NCBI RefSeq assembly: GCF_963678165.1
Contig: NZ_OY782755.1
Coordinates: 434,001 to 498,000, forward strand
Reading direction: 5' to 3'
DNA: 64,000 nt
Origin: an uncultured Acetobacteroides sp.
Lineage (GTDB): Bacteria > Bacteroidota > Bacteroidia > Bacteroidales > ZOR0009
A model generated the notes under the pieces. That model ran no database searches. It was not told the origin of the DNA and saw only the letters and a program-made list of their open reading frames with translations. The position numbers and the translations under genes are program-made. Below are positions 44,464-53,722 of this stretch, piece by piece. Every line of letters starts with the position of its first letter. Positions within the stretch are counted from its first letter, which is position 1.

Positions 44464-45270
44464 TTATAGCATCGCCGTAAACACGGTGCAATTCTTCACC
44501 ACTACCTCCACGTTGTCTTTAAAGATGCCGAATATGGTAGACCCGCTGCCAGACATGGCAGCATAGGTGGCACCGTTGTCATAGAGTTGCTGCTTGATGG
44601 CTGCCAGCTGCGGATGGTTACAGAACAGGTGCGGCTCAAAGTCGTTAAAAAGGACATCCTTCCAGCGCTCTACAGGTTGCTTGATGGCCTCGCTTAGCGC
44701 AATCTGGGGCTGCTTGGGGGTGATGCCCGAGAATGCCTCGGGGGTGCTGATGCCAAACGGCGGCTTTACCAGCACGATGGTATATCCTGATAAATCTACC
44801 TCGATGGGCGAGAGCACCTCGCCGCGGCCGCTGGCCATCATCGGGCGGTTGTATACGAAAAAGGCGCAGTCGCTGCCCAGCGTAGCGGCGTACTCGGCCA
44901 GCTTACCCTCTGGTATGCCAAGGCCGAAGAGCTGGTTGAGCATCGTCAGCATAAAGGCGGCATCGGCAGAGCCTCCGCCGAGTCCTGCACCGAACGGAAT
45001 AGCCTTGTGCAGGTAGATATTCAGCTTCGGAAGGTGGTATTCCTCGGCCAGCAGGCGGTAGGCGCGCATCACCAGATTCTTCTCGGAGGGAGCATCAACG
45101 GCTAGTCCGGTTGTAGTGAGCGTGGTTTCGCTGCCCGTGGCAGGAACGGCCTCGAGGGCATCCCTCCAGGGAACCGGATAAAAGATGGTCTCGAGATTGT
45201 GAAAGCCATCGGTGCGCTTCTCTACTACGTAAAGGCCAAGGTTGATCTTGGCATTGGGGAATACAACCAT
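44464..45270 (-). CDS. ispE: 4-diphosphocytidyl-2-C-methyl-D-erythritol kinase
   Basis: GHMP-family kinase of the MEP isoprenoid pathway; cytosolic. 268 residues. N-terminal FPNAKINLGLYVVEKRTDGFHNLETIFYPV contains the catalytic Lys region, the ATP loop is PFGAGLGGGSADAAFML, and the third motif is MSGSGSTIFGIF near the C-terminus. A TATCTTTG -7 box is at 45319-45312, about 41 bases upstream of the start. dxs, another gene of this pathway, is also in the window but far away. Confidence 0.96.
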   Translation of the reverse strand: MVVFPNAKINLGLYVVEKRTDGFHNLETIFYPVPWRDALEAVPATGSETTLTTTGLAVDAPSEKNLVMRAYRLLAEEYHLPKLNIYLHKAIPFGAGLGGGSADAAFMLTMLNQLFGLGIPEGKLAEYAATLGSDCAFFVYNRPMMASGRGEVLSPIEVDLSGYTIVLVKPPFGISTPEAFSGITPKQPQIALSEAIKQPVERWKDVLFNDFEPHLFCNHPQLAAIKQQLYDNGATYAAMSGSGSTIFGIFKDNVEVVVKNCTVFTAML

Positions 45271-45437
45271 TGTTCTAGAATTGCAGGTGAAACCTCTTCC
45301 TGTTCGTTTCGCAAAGATAGCATGTATGGGTGGCGTTTATGGTGGTTGACGCAAAAAGAATGGACTGGAGATTGAAGTTGGGGAGCATTTCGTGTTATAC
45401 AAAGTAGGTCGTAGGTTAATTCGTAAACATCACCGCT

Positions 45438-46064
45438 ATGGAGATCGCAATTGTAGGATTAGGAAATGTAGGAGGGGCACTAGCACGCGCCTTTGCCCGA
45501 GTTGGCTACAAGGTTTATGCAGGCGTTAGGGATGAGAAGGAGGCCGATCGGGCTGCAATGGAAAATTACCATAAGAACGTTTCGATACACCAGATGGAGG
45601 AGGTGGGGGCTATGGCCAGCACTATCTTCTTCTGCGTCGTTCCGCCAGCCATTTCCGAAGTTTGTAGGAGAGTCGGTAATCTTGAGGATAAGCTTATAGT
45701 AGACACGATGAACTGCCTCCACTCGCATCCCGAGGGGTATAGCGATACCTTCGAAGCGCTGTCCGCCTTCTACCCTCAATGCAGCGTGGTAAAGGCCTTC
45801 AACACCACGGGGTACGAGAATATCCTCCACCCAAGCTTTGGCAGCATGGCCATCGACACCTTTATGGCGGGAGATGATATCCATGCCAAGCACCTAGTGC
45901 ATCGGATGGCTACCGACCTAGGGTTTGCCGAATGCTACGACTTTGGTGGTGCCAACACGGTTCACCTGCTCGAGGAGCTAGCAAGGATATGGGTAAACCT
46001 GGCGTTGTTTCAGGGGCACGGCCGGAATATTGCCTTTAAGATATTGAAGCGAGAGCCCTACTAG
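45438..46064 (+). CDS. NADP-binding oxidoreductase of the F420-dependent reductase fold
   Basis: 208 residues. N-terminal Rossmann motif IAIVGLGNVGGALARAFARVGYKV followed by GVRDEKEA, the plan of coenzyme F420:NADP oxidoreductase-like proteins. KAFNTTGYENI is the conserved central block of these NpdG-like proteins (compare KAFNT-x8). F420 synthesis is not expected in Bacteroidales, so another substrate is likely. It is a single gene; nothing beside it suggests the pathway. Confidence 0.82.
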   Translation: MEIAIVGLGNVGGALARAFARVGYKVYAGVRDEKEADRAAMENYHKNVSIHQMEEVGAMASTIFFCVVPPAISEVCRRVGNLEDKLIVDTMNCLHSHPEGYSDTFEALSAFYPQCSVVKAFNTTGYENILHPSFGSMAIDTFMAGDDIHAKHLVHRMATDLGFAECYDFGGANTVHLLEELARIWVNLALFQGHGRNIAFKILKREPY

Positions 46065-46259
46065 CCGAGGCCCAATTTGATTGAACGGGGTGACGTCTTT
46101 TTTGTTAAAACTGCTCTCAATTGCAGTGCTTTGTAGCCTTACGTAGCTGTTTTGTGGTGAAGGTTTATATATTTGCAGGTGCACGAATTACATTCATTCC
46201 CTTACGTAAAGCGTGTCTTTGTATTGTCCGTATATGCAAACCTAACAGCCAAATTTGTT

Positions 46260-46619
46260 ATGATCAATTTTGTTGGCTTAGCAGCATTGTGTGCAATGCT
46301 ACTGGGCCCCGATGTACAAAAAAATTCCCCTCCATCCTATGTGGTAAAAGCAGGTGAGAGCTTCAAGGTGGAGCTCGTTGCCAATTCATCAACTGGGTAT
46401 GCTTGGCGTATTGCCAAAAAAGAAGGAACGTGCGATGTCGATTCCATTGGGCATAGCTACAAGGACGACTTTGTTGGCATACCTTCGTCTGGAGGTCGCG
46501 AGGTGTACGAGTTTAAGACCCACACAAAGGGTACTGCCAAAGTAATTCTATACTACGCGCGTCCTTGGGAGAGCGAAAATCCTGCACAGGTAAAGGAGAT
46601 TGTTGTAGAAGTTGAATAG
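46260..46619 (+). CDS. Chagasin-like cysteine peptidase inhibitor
   Basis: The start at 46260 (MINFVGLAALCAMLLGPDVQ) gives 119 residues with a short signal peptide; the frame from 46173 begins inside a TATATTTG box (46168-46175) and is rejected. The inhibitor fold has the three binding loops: NSSTGYAWRI (BC loop, NxTTGY), GIPSSGG (DE loop, GxGG-like) and ARPWESE (FG loop, RPWE). Family I42 blocks papain-type cysteine peptidases. No such peptidase gene is adjacent. It probably acts in the periplasm. Confidence 0.85.
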   Translation: MINFVGLAALCAMLLGPDVQKNSPPSYVVKAGESFKVELVANSSTGYAWRIAKKEGTCDVDSIGHSYKDDFVGIPSSGGREVYEFKTHTKGTAKVILYYARPWESENPAQVKEIVVEVE

Positions 46620-46645
46620 TATTTAATGCTATAGCTCCTACGAAG

Positions 46646-46676
46646 AAAGGGTGTCCAATTGTATTGGATACCCTTT
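46646..46676 (+). terminator. Terminator after the chagasin-like gene
   Basis: AAAGGGTGTCCAAT (46646-46659) pairs with ATTGGATACCCTTT (46663-46676) with one G.T pair. The T tract is short. Confidence 0.7.
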
Positions 46677-46751
46677 GTTGTTTGTGCCGATGCTCAGATT
46701 GAAGTGCTTTTATCTGTTTTTTTATTGCAATAAAAAAAAGTTGCTCGAAAG

Positions 46752-46788
46752 TTTGCTTTTATAATTCAAAGCTTCTACAATTGTAGAA
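46752..46788 (+). promoter_or_regulatory. blaI promoter overlapped by a BlaI-type operator
   Basis: TTTG (46752-46755), a 20-base spacer and TACAATTG (46776-46783, one mismatch) form a promoter 28 bases before blaI. The perfect 16-base palindrome TTCTACAATTGTAGAA (46773-46788) covers the -7 box and contains TACA/TGTA, the half-site pattern of BlaI/MecI/CopY regulators. Binding would block transcription of the blaI-M56 operon. Confidence 0.75.
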
Positions 46789-46810
46789 TAAAAACTACAA
46801 AGATAGAATC

Positions 46811-47179
46811 ATGAAGTTAACTAAAAGCGAAGAACAGCTGATGAACATTATCTGGGAGAAGGAGACTGCATTTATGAAGGATATTCTAGAGGCTGCTCCA
46901 GAACCTAAACCTGCTGCAACAACAGTTGCTACGCTGCTAAAGCGAATGGTCGATAAAGGTTTTGTCGGTTTTAATACCTACGGCAATTCGCGCGAGTACT
47001 ACCCGCTGGTTAAGAAATCGGATTACTTCTCGAAGCACATAAAAGGACTTATCAAAAGCTACTTTAATAACTCGGCTTCGCAGTTTGCCTCCTTCTTTAC
47101 CGCCGAAGCGAACCTTAGCAAGGACGAGCTCGAGGATCTAAAGAGAATTGTAGACGAACAGCTAAAGGATAAGAAGTAA
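46811..47179 (+). CDS. BlaI/MecI/CopY-family repressor
   Basis: Winged-helix DNA-binding repressor of 122 residues. The opening MKLTKSEEQLMNIIWEKETAFMKDIL and the recognition region ATTVATLLKRMVDKGFVGFNTYGNSREYYPLV are family hallmarks; the C-terminal helices (about 75-122) form the dimer and carry the site cleaved by the partner peptidase. It overlaps the M56 peptidase gene by one base (TAATG). A palindromic operator lies on its own promoter, so autoregulation is expected. The inducing signal need not be a beta-lactam. Confidence 0.94.
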   Translation: MKLTKSEEQLMNIIWEKETAFMKDILEAAPEPKPAATTVATLLKRMVDKGFVGFNTYGNSREYYPLVKKSDYFSKHIKGLIKSYFNNSASQFASFFTAEANLSKDELEDLKRIVDEQLKDKK

Positions 47180-48579
47180 TGATACCATTCCTCCTAAAAT
47201 CGACCTTGCTGATGGTGCTGCTGCTGGTCGTGTACCAGCTTTTCTTAGGGCGCGAAAAAATGCACCGCTTCAGCCGCTACTACCTTTTGGCAGCGCTGCT
47301 ATTCTCGCTGGTAGCTCCCTTTATCACCTTTGAAACGGAGCATATGGTGATTCCAACGCTACCTACAATCGCTGTCGATCGGGTGGTGGAGGCAACGGCA
47401 GATGCTGCGCCTACTGTACCTGTGGTAGTCGAACAGCCTAACGGTCTGAACTGGCAGATGCTGCTTTGGGGGGCTTACCTTACCGTATCGGCAGTATTCC
47501 TTGTTCGCTTTGTGCTGAATCTTACCAGCATTATTCGTCGGGTAAGGGTGGGCGATCGGAAGCCGCTTGCCGAGGCAACGCTGGTGCTGATGGATGAGCC
47601 TAGCTCACCCTTTAGCTTTCTGCGCTTCATCTTCGTATCTATAAAGGACTACCAGCAGGGTGCCATTGGTCCGGAGCTGCTCACGCACGAACTTACCCAC
47701 GTTAGGCAGCGCCACACGCTGGATGTACTGCTGATGGAGCTGCTGCAGGTGGTGCTTTGGTTTAATCCGCTGGTGTACCTCTACAAGCATGCTATCCGAA
47801 CCAACCACGAGTATCTAGCCGATGAGCACGTAGTAGAGCATCATCAAAATGTAAAACACTACCAGCACCTGTTGCTGGACACGATATTCCGGAACAATAC
47901 CCCAAACTTGGTAAGCAATATTGGCTTTTCACTTACTAAAAAACGATTGATTATGATGACTAAAAGAACATCTAAAGGAAAGATTTTGGCAGTTAAGCTG
48001 ACTGTCCTACCTATTGTAGCATTGGCCGTCTTTGCTTTCTGCGTTCGCTATGCCGAACCGGTAAGGGCTCAGATGCAGAATAAGAGTGTAAAAATGGAGA
48101 AGATTATAGTCGGTAAGAAGACTGTAGAAATTTCTAGTGATACGCTGGAGATGATAAAGCGATTGGTATATGAGCGTAGCAATGTCAAGTTCCGAGTTAA
48201 AGGTGGAGAGTGGCATAAGCCCGCATATGAGGAATTACCCGATTTTCAGAAGAGGATGTGCCTTGTTGGTTTAACAACCTTGAAGGTGAACGCTCCAACT
48301 GGAGCTCAACTGGCCGAGTGGAGTAATACCTCCAAATTTGGACTTTGGATAGATGGAAAGCACCAAAAGGATAATAGCATTCTGAAAAAGTATAAACCAG
48401 CTGACTTTAGCCATTACTGGGTATCTAGCCTATGCAAGAATGCGCAACATGGACTTAATAAAGGCAAGCAGTTTCAGCTCGGTTTAACTACGAATGCGGG
48501 CTACGAAAAGGATTGCCGCCAAAAGGAGCAAAAGTTTCAGGAGTTGCTGCAGCAAGTTAGAGCACAAAAAAGAAACTAG
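47179..48579 (+). CDS. M56 (BlaR1-type) membrane metallopeptidase, first copy
   Basis: Signal-transducing peptidase expected to cleave the BlaI-type repressor. 466 residues. Membrane segments at about 5-22, 36-50, 92-115 and 275-292. Zinc site H170-E171-x2-H174 in LLTHELTHVRQRHTLD, with MDEPSSPFSFLRFIF before it and NHEYLADEHVV (third ligand Glu) after it. The periplasmic C-terminus (about 295-466) is not a penicillin-binding domain; it has a block LWIDGKHQKDNSILKKYKPADF of unknown kind. Start overlaps blaI by one base. The next gene is a close duplicate. Confidence 0.92.
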   Translation: MIPFLLKSTLLMVLLLVVYQLFLGREKMHRFSRYYLLAALLFSLVAPFITFETEHMVIPTLPTIAVDRVVEATADAAPTVPVVVEQPNGLNWQMLLWGAYLTVSAVFLVRFVLNLTSIIRRVRVGDRKPLAEATLVLMDEPSSPFSFLRFIFVSIKDYQQGAIGPELLTHELTHVRQRHTLDVLLMELLQVVLWFNPLVYLYKHAIRTNHEYLADEHVVEHHQNVKHYQHLLLDTIFRNNTPNLVSNIGFSLTKKRLIMMTKRTSKGKILAVKLTVLPIVALAVFAFCVRYAEPVRAQMQNKSVKMEKIIVGKKTVEISSDTLEMIKRLVYERSNVKFRVKGGEWHKPAYEELPDFQKRMCLVGLTTLKVNAPTGAQLAEWSNTSKFGLWIDGKHQKDNSILKKYKPADFSHYWVSSLCKNAQHGLNKGKQFQLGLTTNAGYEKDCRQKEQKFQELLQQVRAQKRN

Positions 48580-48600
48580 TCAACTTTCTATAAACAAGAA

Positions 48601-49995
48601 ATGATGATCCCTTTTCTCCTAAAATCGACCTTGCTGATGGTACTGCTGCTGGGCGTGTACCTGCTTTTCTTAGGGCGCGAAAAGATGCACCGCTTCAGCC
48701 GCTACTACCTTTTGGCAGCGCTGCTATTCTCGCTGGTGGCTCCCTTTATCACCTTCGAAACGGAGCAGACGGTAATTCCAATGCTACCTACAATCGCTGT
48801 CGATCGGGTGGTGGAGGCAACGGTTGATCCTGCGCTTAATGTACCTGCTACGGTGCCTGTGGTGGTCGACCAGCCCACTGGTTTAGACTGGCAGATGCTG
48901 CTTTGGGGGGCTTATCTTACCGTATCGGCAGTATTCCTTGTTCGCTTTGTGCTGAATCTTACCAGCATTATTCGTAGGGCAAGGGTGGGCGATCGGAAGC
49001 CTTTTGCCGAGGCAACGCTGGTGCTGATGGATGAGCCTAGCTCTCCCTTTAGCTTTCTGCGCTACATCTTCGTATCCGCAAAGGACTACCAGCAGGGAGC
49101 CATTGGTCCCGAGCTGCTCACGCACGAGCTAACCCACGTTAGGCAGCGCCACACGCTTGATGTGCTGCTGGTGGAGCTGCTGCAGGTGGTGCTATGGTTT
49201 AACCCGCTGGTGTACCTCTACAAGCGGGCTATCCGAACCAACCACGAGTTTCTAGCCGACGAGCACGTAATCGAACATCATCAAAATGTAAAACACTACC
49301 AGCACTTGCTGCTGGACACGATATTCCGGAAGAATACCCCAAGCTTGGTAAGTAACATTGGTTTTTCACTTACAAAAAAACGACTTATTATGATGACTAA
49401 GAAAACATCAAAAAGGAAGCTGCTAGCGCTTAAGCTGGCAGTTGTGCCCCTGGTGGCATTGGCAGTATTTGTATTCTGTGTTCGCAACTCCGAACCTGTA
49501 TTGGCTCAGAATAAAAAGGTAACGGAGGTTAACTTGCCTAAGGATGCTACTCATGCGAACCAAAAGGATGGTTCAGCGATGAGGTTAAAAGTGAGTGATC
49601 TGAGGTACAAAAATGGGCGAATTATCGCAGTTAATGAATTGGATGGTAAAGAACACATTCTTGTATACAAAGATTTACCTCCATCATCTCAGCAGGGGTT
49701 TAGGAAACTGTTAACGCCTATGAAAAAGGTCGTGCCAACCGCGACCCAACTTACCAGGTGGTGCAACACTGCAAAGTACAATCTGTGGATAGATGGGAAG
49801 CAGCAAGCCGAAAACAGTATCCTGAAGAGGTATAAGCCCTCTGACTTCTGCATTGAGTGGAAGATGTGCTATTATCGTAACGCCGATATTGGGAAGTATA
49901 GGTACAAGCAGTTCGAGGTACATCTGATGACCAATGCCTTCTACGAAAAAGACTGTAGAGAGAAGGAGCATAACCTAAAAGAACTCCTAAAGTAA
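48601..49995 (+). CDS. M56 (BlaR1-type) membrane metallopeptidase, second copy
   Basis: 464 residues, a tandem duplicate of the gene 21 bases upstream. Residues 1-290 are nearly identical to the first copy, down to the DNA, including HELTHVRQRHTLD and NHEFLADEHVI; the start may be the second ATG (48604), matching copy one. The periplasmic parts differ strongly at about 300-400 but keep LWIDGKQQAENSILKRYKPSDF and the ending YEKDCREKEHN. So peptidase and membrane parts are conserved while the sensing part has changed. Both presumably act on the same BlaI-type repressor. Confidence 0.92.
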   Translation: MMIPFLLKSTLLMVLLLGVYLLFLGREKMHRFSRYYLLAALLFSLVAPFITFETEQTVIPMLPTIAVDRVVEATVDPALNVPATVPVVVDQPTGLDWQMLLWGAYLTVSAVFLVRFVLNLTSIIRRARVGDRKPFAEATLVLMDEPSSPFSFLRYIFVSAKDYQQGAIGPELLTHELTHVRQRHTLDVLLVELLQVVLWFNPLVYLYKRAIRTNHEFLADEHVIEHHQNVKHYQHLLLDTIFRKNTPSLVSNIGFSLTKKRLIMMTKKTSKRKLLALKLAVVPLVALAVFVFCVRNSEPVLAQNKKVTEVNLPKDATHANQKDGSAMRLKVSDLRYKNGRIIAVNELDGKEHILVYKDLPPSSQQGFRKLLTPMKKVVPTATQLTRWCNTAKYNLWIDGKQQAENSILKRYKPSDFCIEWKMCYYRNADIGKYRYKQFEVHLMTNAFYEKDCREKEHNLKELLK

Positions 49996-50010
49996 GCTAG
50001 TAACAATTCC

Positions 50011-50036
50011 AGGCGCATCATTCGATGCGCCTTTTT
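50011..50036 (+). terminator. Terminator of the blaI-M56-M56 operon
   Basis: AGGCGCATC (50011-50019) pairs with GATGCGCCT (50024-50032), loop ATTC, then five T. Confidence 0.93.
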
Positions 50037-50255
50037 CATCAGGTAACCTTAGCTAGGATTCTTTAGGTTGCTATAACAGCCATTTCGGTATCTCTTTCGT
50101 AGTATTGGTAGGTGAAAAGATGGATGCTATCTTTTCATGCCTATACGACTCTTGCCAGACTGTGGGGGAGTCGTTTGTCTGATAGTAGGGTGCTGTTGGC
50201 GTATGAGCGGGAAGGTATTTGATACTAATTACTAATCATAGAAAGGTTCAACAGC

Positions 50256-51542
50256 ATGCGCGTACTAATGTTTGGTTGGGAGTACCCACCCCATATTTCT
50301 GGAGGTTTGGGTACTGCCTGTCTCGGAATTACCCAGGGGCTGGCAGAGCGGAATGTCGATATCATCTTTGTAGTGCCCAAGGCCTACGGCGACGAGCCGT
50401 TGTCGCGGGGAATGCTCGTTGGGGCAGAGGGTACTCCCCACAGGCTGCAGCAGGTGCCCGCTACGCTAGAGCGCCTGCTCAACATCCGTATCCCATCTTC
50501 CATCCATGCCTATCCACAATCAACCTACCAGGGGCTAGATAAGCGCATGCAAAGCGTTCAGGAGGTTTCCGTGGCGAGAGCTTCGGGTGGGGGCTTTCGC
50601 TTCTCGGGCGGGTATGGGCCCAACCTTATGGCCGAGGTGGCCCACTACGCCAGCATTGGCGGGCGCATTGCCCGTAAGCACGATTTCGATGTGATCCACG
50701 CGCACGACTGGCCCACCATTCCTGCCGGCATCGTGGCCAAAAAGGCAACGGGCAAGCCGCTGGTGGTGCACTTCCATGCCACCGAGTACGACCGTAGCGG
50801 CTTCAACATCAACCGGCAGGTGTACGATATCGAGAAGATGGGCGTCGACGAGGCCGATCGGGTGATCTGCGTGAGCAACCTCACCAAGCAAACGCTTATC
50901 CGCCGCTACCAGGCCGACGAGCGCAAGATTGAGGTGGTGCATAACGGGGTGGAGCACTTCGAGAATGCCCTGAGCGGGGAGGCGAAGGCCCGGAGCACCT
51001 CCGAAAAGGTGGTATCCTTCCTGGGGCGCATCACCTACCAGAAGGGGCCCGCCTTCTTTGTGGAGGCCGCCAAGAAGGTGCTCGATTACCTTCCCAACGT
51101 CCGGTTTGTAATGGCTGGCGATGGCGACCTGCTTCCCGCCATGGTCGATCGGGTGGCCAAGCTTCGCATGGGCGATCGGTTTCACTTCACCGGATTCCTA
51201 AGGGGGAAGGAGGTGACCAAGCTCTTTGCCCAAACCGACGTTTTTGTGATGCCCTCGGTCTCCGAGCCCTTTGGCATTGTGCCGCTGGAGGCCATGCAGC
51301 AGCAGGTGCCGGTGCTCATATCGCGGCAGTCGGGCGTGTCGGAGGTGCTCCGCTACGCCCTTAAGGCCGACTACTGGGATACCGACTCCCTTGCCGATGC
51401 CATCTACGGGCTGGTAACCTACCCGGCCCTGCATTCGTTCCTGAGCGCCAACGGCCATGCCGAGTCGATGAGCCTGAGCTGGGCCGATGCCGCCAAGAAG
51501 ATTGAGCGCTGCTACCAGAAGGTGGTGGGGGAGGTGGCGTAG
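50256..51542 (+). CDS. GT4-type glycosyltransferase (glycogen-synthase-like)
   Basis: GT-B enzyme of 428 residues; cytosolic. N-terminal MRVLMFGWEYPPHISGGLGTAC is the nucleotide-sugar-binding opening seen in starch/glycogen synthase-like GT4/GT5 proteins. The middle has VIHAHDWPTIPAGIVAKK and VHFHATEYDRSG; the C-terminal domain has SFLGRITYQKGP and MPSVSEPFGIVPLEAMQQQVPVLISRQSGVSEVL with the conserved E-x7-E. In Bacteroidetes such genes often sit with glycogen debranching and GH57 genes; neither is adjacent here, so the polymer made is not certain. Confidence 0.88.
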   Translation: MRVLMFGWEYPPHISGGLGTACLGITQGLAERNVDIIFVVPKAYGDEPLSRGMLVGAEGTPHRLQQVPATLERLLNIRIPSSIHAYPQSTYQGLDKRMQSVQEVSVARASGGGFRFSGGYGPNLMAEVAHYASIGGRIARKHDFDVIHAHDWPTIPAGIVAKKATGKPLVVHFHATEYDRSGFNINRQVYDIEKMGVDEADRVICVSNLTKQTLIRRYQADERKIEVVHNGVEHFENALSGEAKARSTSEKVVSFLGRITYQKGPAFFVEAAKKVLDYLPNVRFVMAGDGDLLPAMVDRVAKLRMGDRFHFTGFLRGKEVTKLFAQTDVFVMPSVSEPFGIVPLEAMQQQVPVLISRQSGVSEVLRYALKADYWDTDSLADAIYGLVTYPALHSFLSANGHAESMSLSWADAAKKIERCYQKVVGEVA

Positions 51543-51704
51543 AAGATATTGTTATATCAAAGAACTAGGCCTAGCAACTTTTTGAGATCTGTTAGGCCTT
51601 TCTTTTATTATCCGGATGATTTCGTTTGCGGTACTTGCAATGTTGTAGAAACACTAAAGAGATTCTGCTATTGTTGCTGCAATATTTGGATAGGACTATC
51701 AACC

Positions 51705-51736
51705 AAAAAAGGCGGAGCCCGTAAGCCCCGCCTTTT
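51705..51736 (-). terminator. Terminator after fumarase
   Basis: A 12-pair stem (51707-51718 with 51725-51736, one mismatch) is followed on the minus strand by six T. It lies 20 bases past the fumarase stop. Confidence 0.9.
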
Positions 51737-51756
51737 CAATATCTAACGTCTATCGA

Positions 51757-53367
51757 CTAGTGTCTCATATGCTCGAAGAAGTCGTTGCCCTTGTCATCTA
51801 CAATGATGAAGGCAGGGAAGTTCTCCACGCGAATCTTACGAACGGCCTCCATGCCCAGCTCTGGGAAATCTACCACCTCTACGCTCTTGATGCTGTTCTT
51901 GGCAAGGATGGCAGCAGGACCGCCAATCGAGCCAAGGTAGAATCCGCCGTGCTTTTGGCAGGCATCGGTAACCTCCTTCGAGCGGTTACCCTTAGCCACC
52001 ATGATCATCGATCCACCAAGGCTTTGGAATAGGTCAACGTAGCTGTCCATACGTCCGGCAGTGGTTGGACCAAAGCTACCCGAAGCCATTCCGGCAGGAG
52101 TCTTAGCAGGACCAGCGTAGTACACAGGGTGATTCTTGAAGTACTCTGGCATTGGCTTTCCGGCATCAACCATCGCCTTAATTTGGGCGTGGGCAATATC
52201 GCGCGCAACGATAAGGGTTCCCTTAAGGTTGAGGCGGGTCTTGATGGGGTACTTCGATAGTTCGGCAAGCACCTCGTTCATTGGCCTATCTAGGTCGATT
52301 TCTACCGCTGGGGCAAGGTATGGAGCCTCGGTTGGTAGGAAGCGGCTTGGGTTGGTTTCGAGCTGCTCTAGGAAGATGCCATCCTCGGTAATCTTACCCT
52401 TAACGTTACGGTCGGCGCTGCAGCTAACCCCCATGCCCACTGGGCACGATGCGGCGTGGCGTGGAAGACGGATAACGCGAACGTCGTGTACGAAGTACTT
52501 TCCGCCGAACTGGGCACCGATTTCGGAATCCTGGCAAATCTTCTTCACCTTAGCTTCCCACTCTAGGTCGCGGAAGGCTTGTCCGCCCTCGTTGCCCGAT
52601 GTTGGAAGATGATCCAAGTAACCAGCCGAAGCCTTCTTAACGGTGGCAAGGTTCATCTCTGCCGATGTACCGCCAATAACGATGGCAAGGTGGTATGGTG
52701 GGCAGGCCGATGTGCCTAGGTCAAAAATCTTCTCCTTGATAAACTTGGTTAGCGATGCCTCGTTGAGCAGCGCCTTGGTTTGCTGGTAAAGGAAGGTCTT
52801 GTTACCCGATCCACCGCCCTTGGTGATGAACAGGAACTCGTACTTGTTGCCCTTTTCGGCGTATAGGTCTATTTGAGCAGGAAGGTTGGTTCCTGTATTC
52901 TTCTCCTCGGTCATGGTGAATGGAACCACCTGCGAGTAGCGGAGGTTGCGGTCGCGGTAGGTTTCGAAGATACCCTTCGATAGGTACTCGGCATCCTCGG
53001 CGTTAGTCCAAACACCCTCGCCCTTCTTACCGATAACGATGGCGGTACCGGTGTCCTGGCAGGTTGGCAGCTCACCCTCGGCAGCAACCACCTGGTTTAG
53101 CAGCATGGTGTAGGCCACAAAGCGGTCGTTGTCGGTCGCTTCTGGATCATCAAGAATAGCGCGAAGGCTAGCCAAGTGCGATGCGCGAAGGTAGAACGAT
53201 ACGTTGGCCATCGCCTCGCGGGCAAGCAGCTGAAGCCCTTCGGGGGCAACCTTAAGAATCTTACGGCCATCTACCTCGATGGTCGAAACGTAATCCTTGG
53301 TAAGTAAGCGGTACTCAGTGGTATCTTCCTTTATTGGAAAAGGTTTCTGATAGATAAATTCTGCCAT
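51757..53367 (-). CDS. Class I fumarate hydratase (iron-sulfur)
   Basis: Interconverts fumarate and malate with a 4Fe-4S cluster; part of the Bacteroidetes succinate/fumarate pathway; cytosolic. The start at 53367 ([23 protein letters not shown]) gives 536 residues and matches the family N-terminus; the frame to 53427 meets an exact -7 box TATCTTTG (53434-53427). Cluster cysteines are in [17 protein letters not shown] and [15 protein letters not shown]. The catalytic C-terminal half has [24 protein letters not shown]. It is oxygen-sensitive by family, fitting an anaerobe. Transcribed alone. Confidence 0.95.
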   Translation of the reverse strand: MAEFIYQKPFPIKEDTTEYRLLTKDYVSTIEVDGRKILKVAPEGLQLLAREAMANVSFYLRASHLASLRAILDDPEATDNDRFVAYTMLLNQVVAAEGELPTCQDTGTAIVIGKKGEGVWTNAEDAEYLSKGIFETYRDRNLRYSQVVPFTMTEEKNTGTNLPAQIDLYAEKGNKYEFLFITKGGGSGNKTFLYQQTKALLNEASLTKFIKEKIFDLGTSACPPYHLAIVIGGTSAEMNLATVKKASAGYLDHLPTSGNEGGQAFRDLEWEAKVKKICQDSEIGAQFGGKYFVHDVRVIRLPRHAASCPVGMGVSCSADRNVKGKITEDGIFLEQLETNPSRFLPTEAPYLAPAVEIDLDRPMNEVLAELSKYPIKTRLNLKGTLIVARDIAHAQIKAMVDAGKPMPEYFKNHPVYYAGPAKTPAGMASGSFGPTTAGRMDSYVDLFQSLGGSMIMVAKGNRSKEVTDACQKHGGFYLGSIGGPAAILAKNSIKSVEVVDFPELGMEAVRKIRVENFPAFIIVDDKGNDFFEHMRH

Positions 53368-53461
53368 TGCTTCCTCATTTACACGTCCCGAGTAGGGGGC
53401 GTAGGTTTTTAATGTTTGTCGAATCACAAAGATAGTGGGAAAAGGATAAGATGTGCCGCTG

Positions 53462-53563
53462 TAAAATGTGCCTTATAACATTTTATAGGGAAGCAAGCGC
53501 TAGAGCCGCACGGCCGTGCGGCTCCAGAAGTGCCCTCAGGATTTATCCCAACGAATTGGGATA
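53462..53563. repeat. Cluster of three palindromes between fumarase and the M13 peptidase
   Basis: TAAAATGT/ACATTTTA (53462-53469 and 53478-53485), a perfect 22-base palindrome at 53503-53524 (GAGCCGCACGG and its complement), and TATCCCAA-CGAA-TTGGGATA (53544-53563). They lie between divergent genes and resemble, in style, the structures at 8661-9014; GAGCCGCA is common to both places. Function not known. Confidence 0.7.
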
Positions 53564-53722
53564 GCATGGAGATCTGGCACATCAGCTGTCCCGTTGTAAC
53601 ATTCCGCAAAATCCAGCGTCTGATATCATGATGCTTTGCGCCCATTTCCCGCAAGTTCGCGAGAGGATGTACGTCTAAGATGCATATCTTTAACATCACA
53701 AAACAAAAAACTGTACGCTACA

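Noticed and set aside
47179-49995. True beta-lactam sensor (BlaR1) with penicillin-binding domain
   Set aside because: Both proteins lack the SxxK/SxN/KTG motifs of that domain, so only the peptidase part can be claimed.
50145-50174. Stem ACGACTC/GAGTCGT upstream of the glycosyltransferase as a riboswitch
   Set aside because: Only seven pairs with a long loop; no conserved riboswitch core could be recognised.
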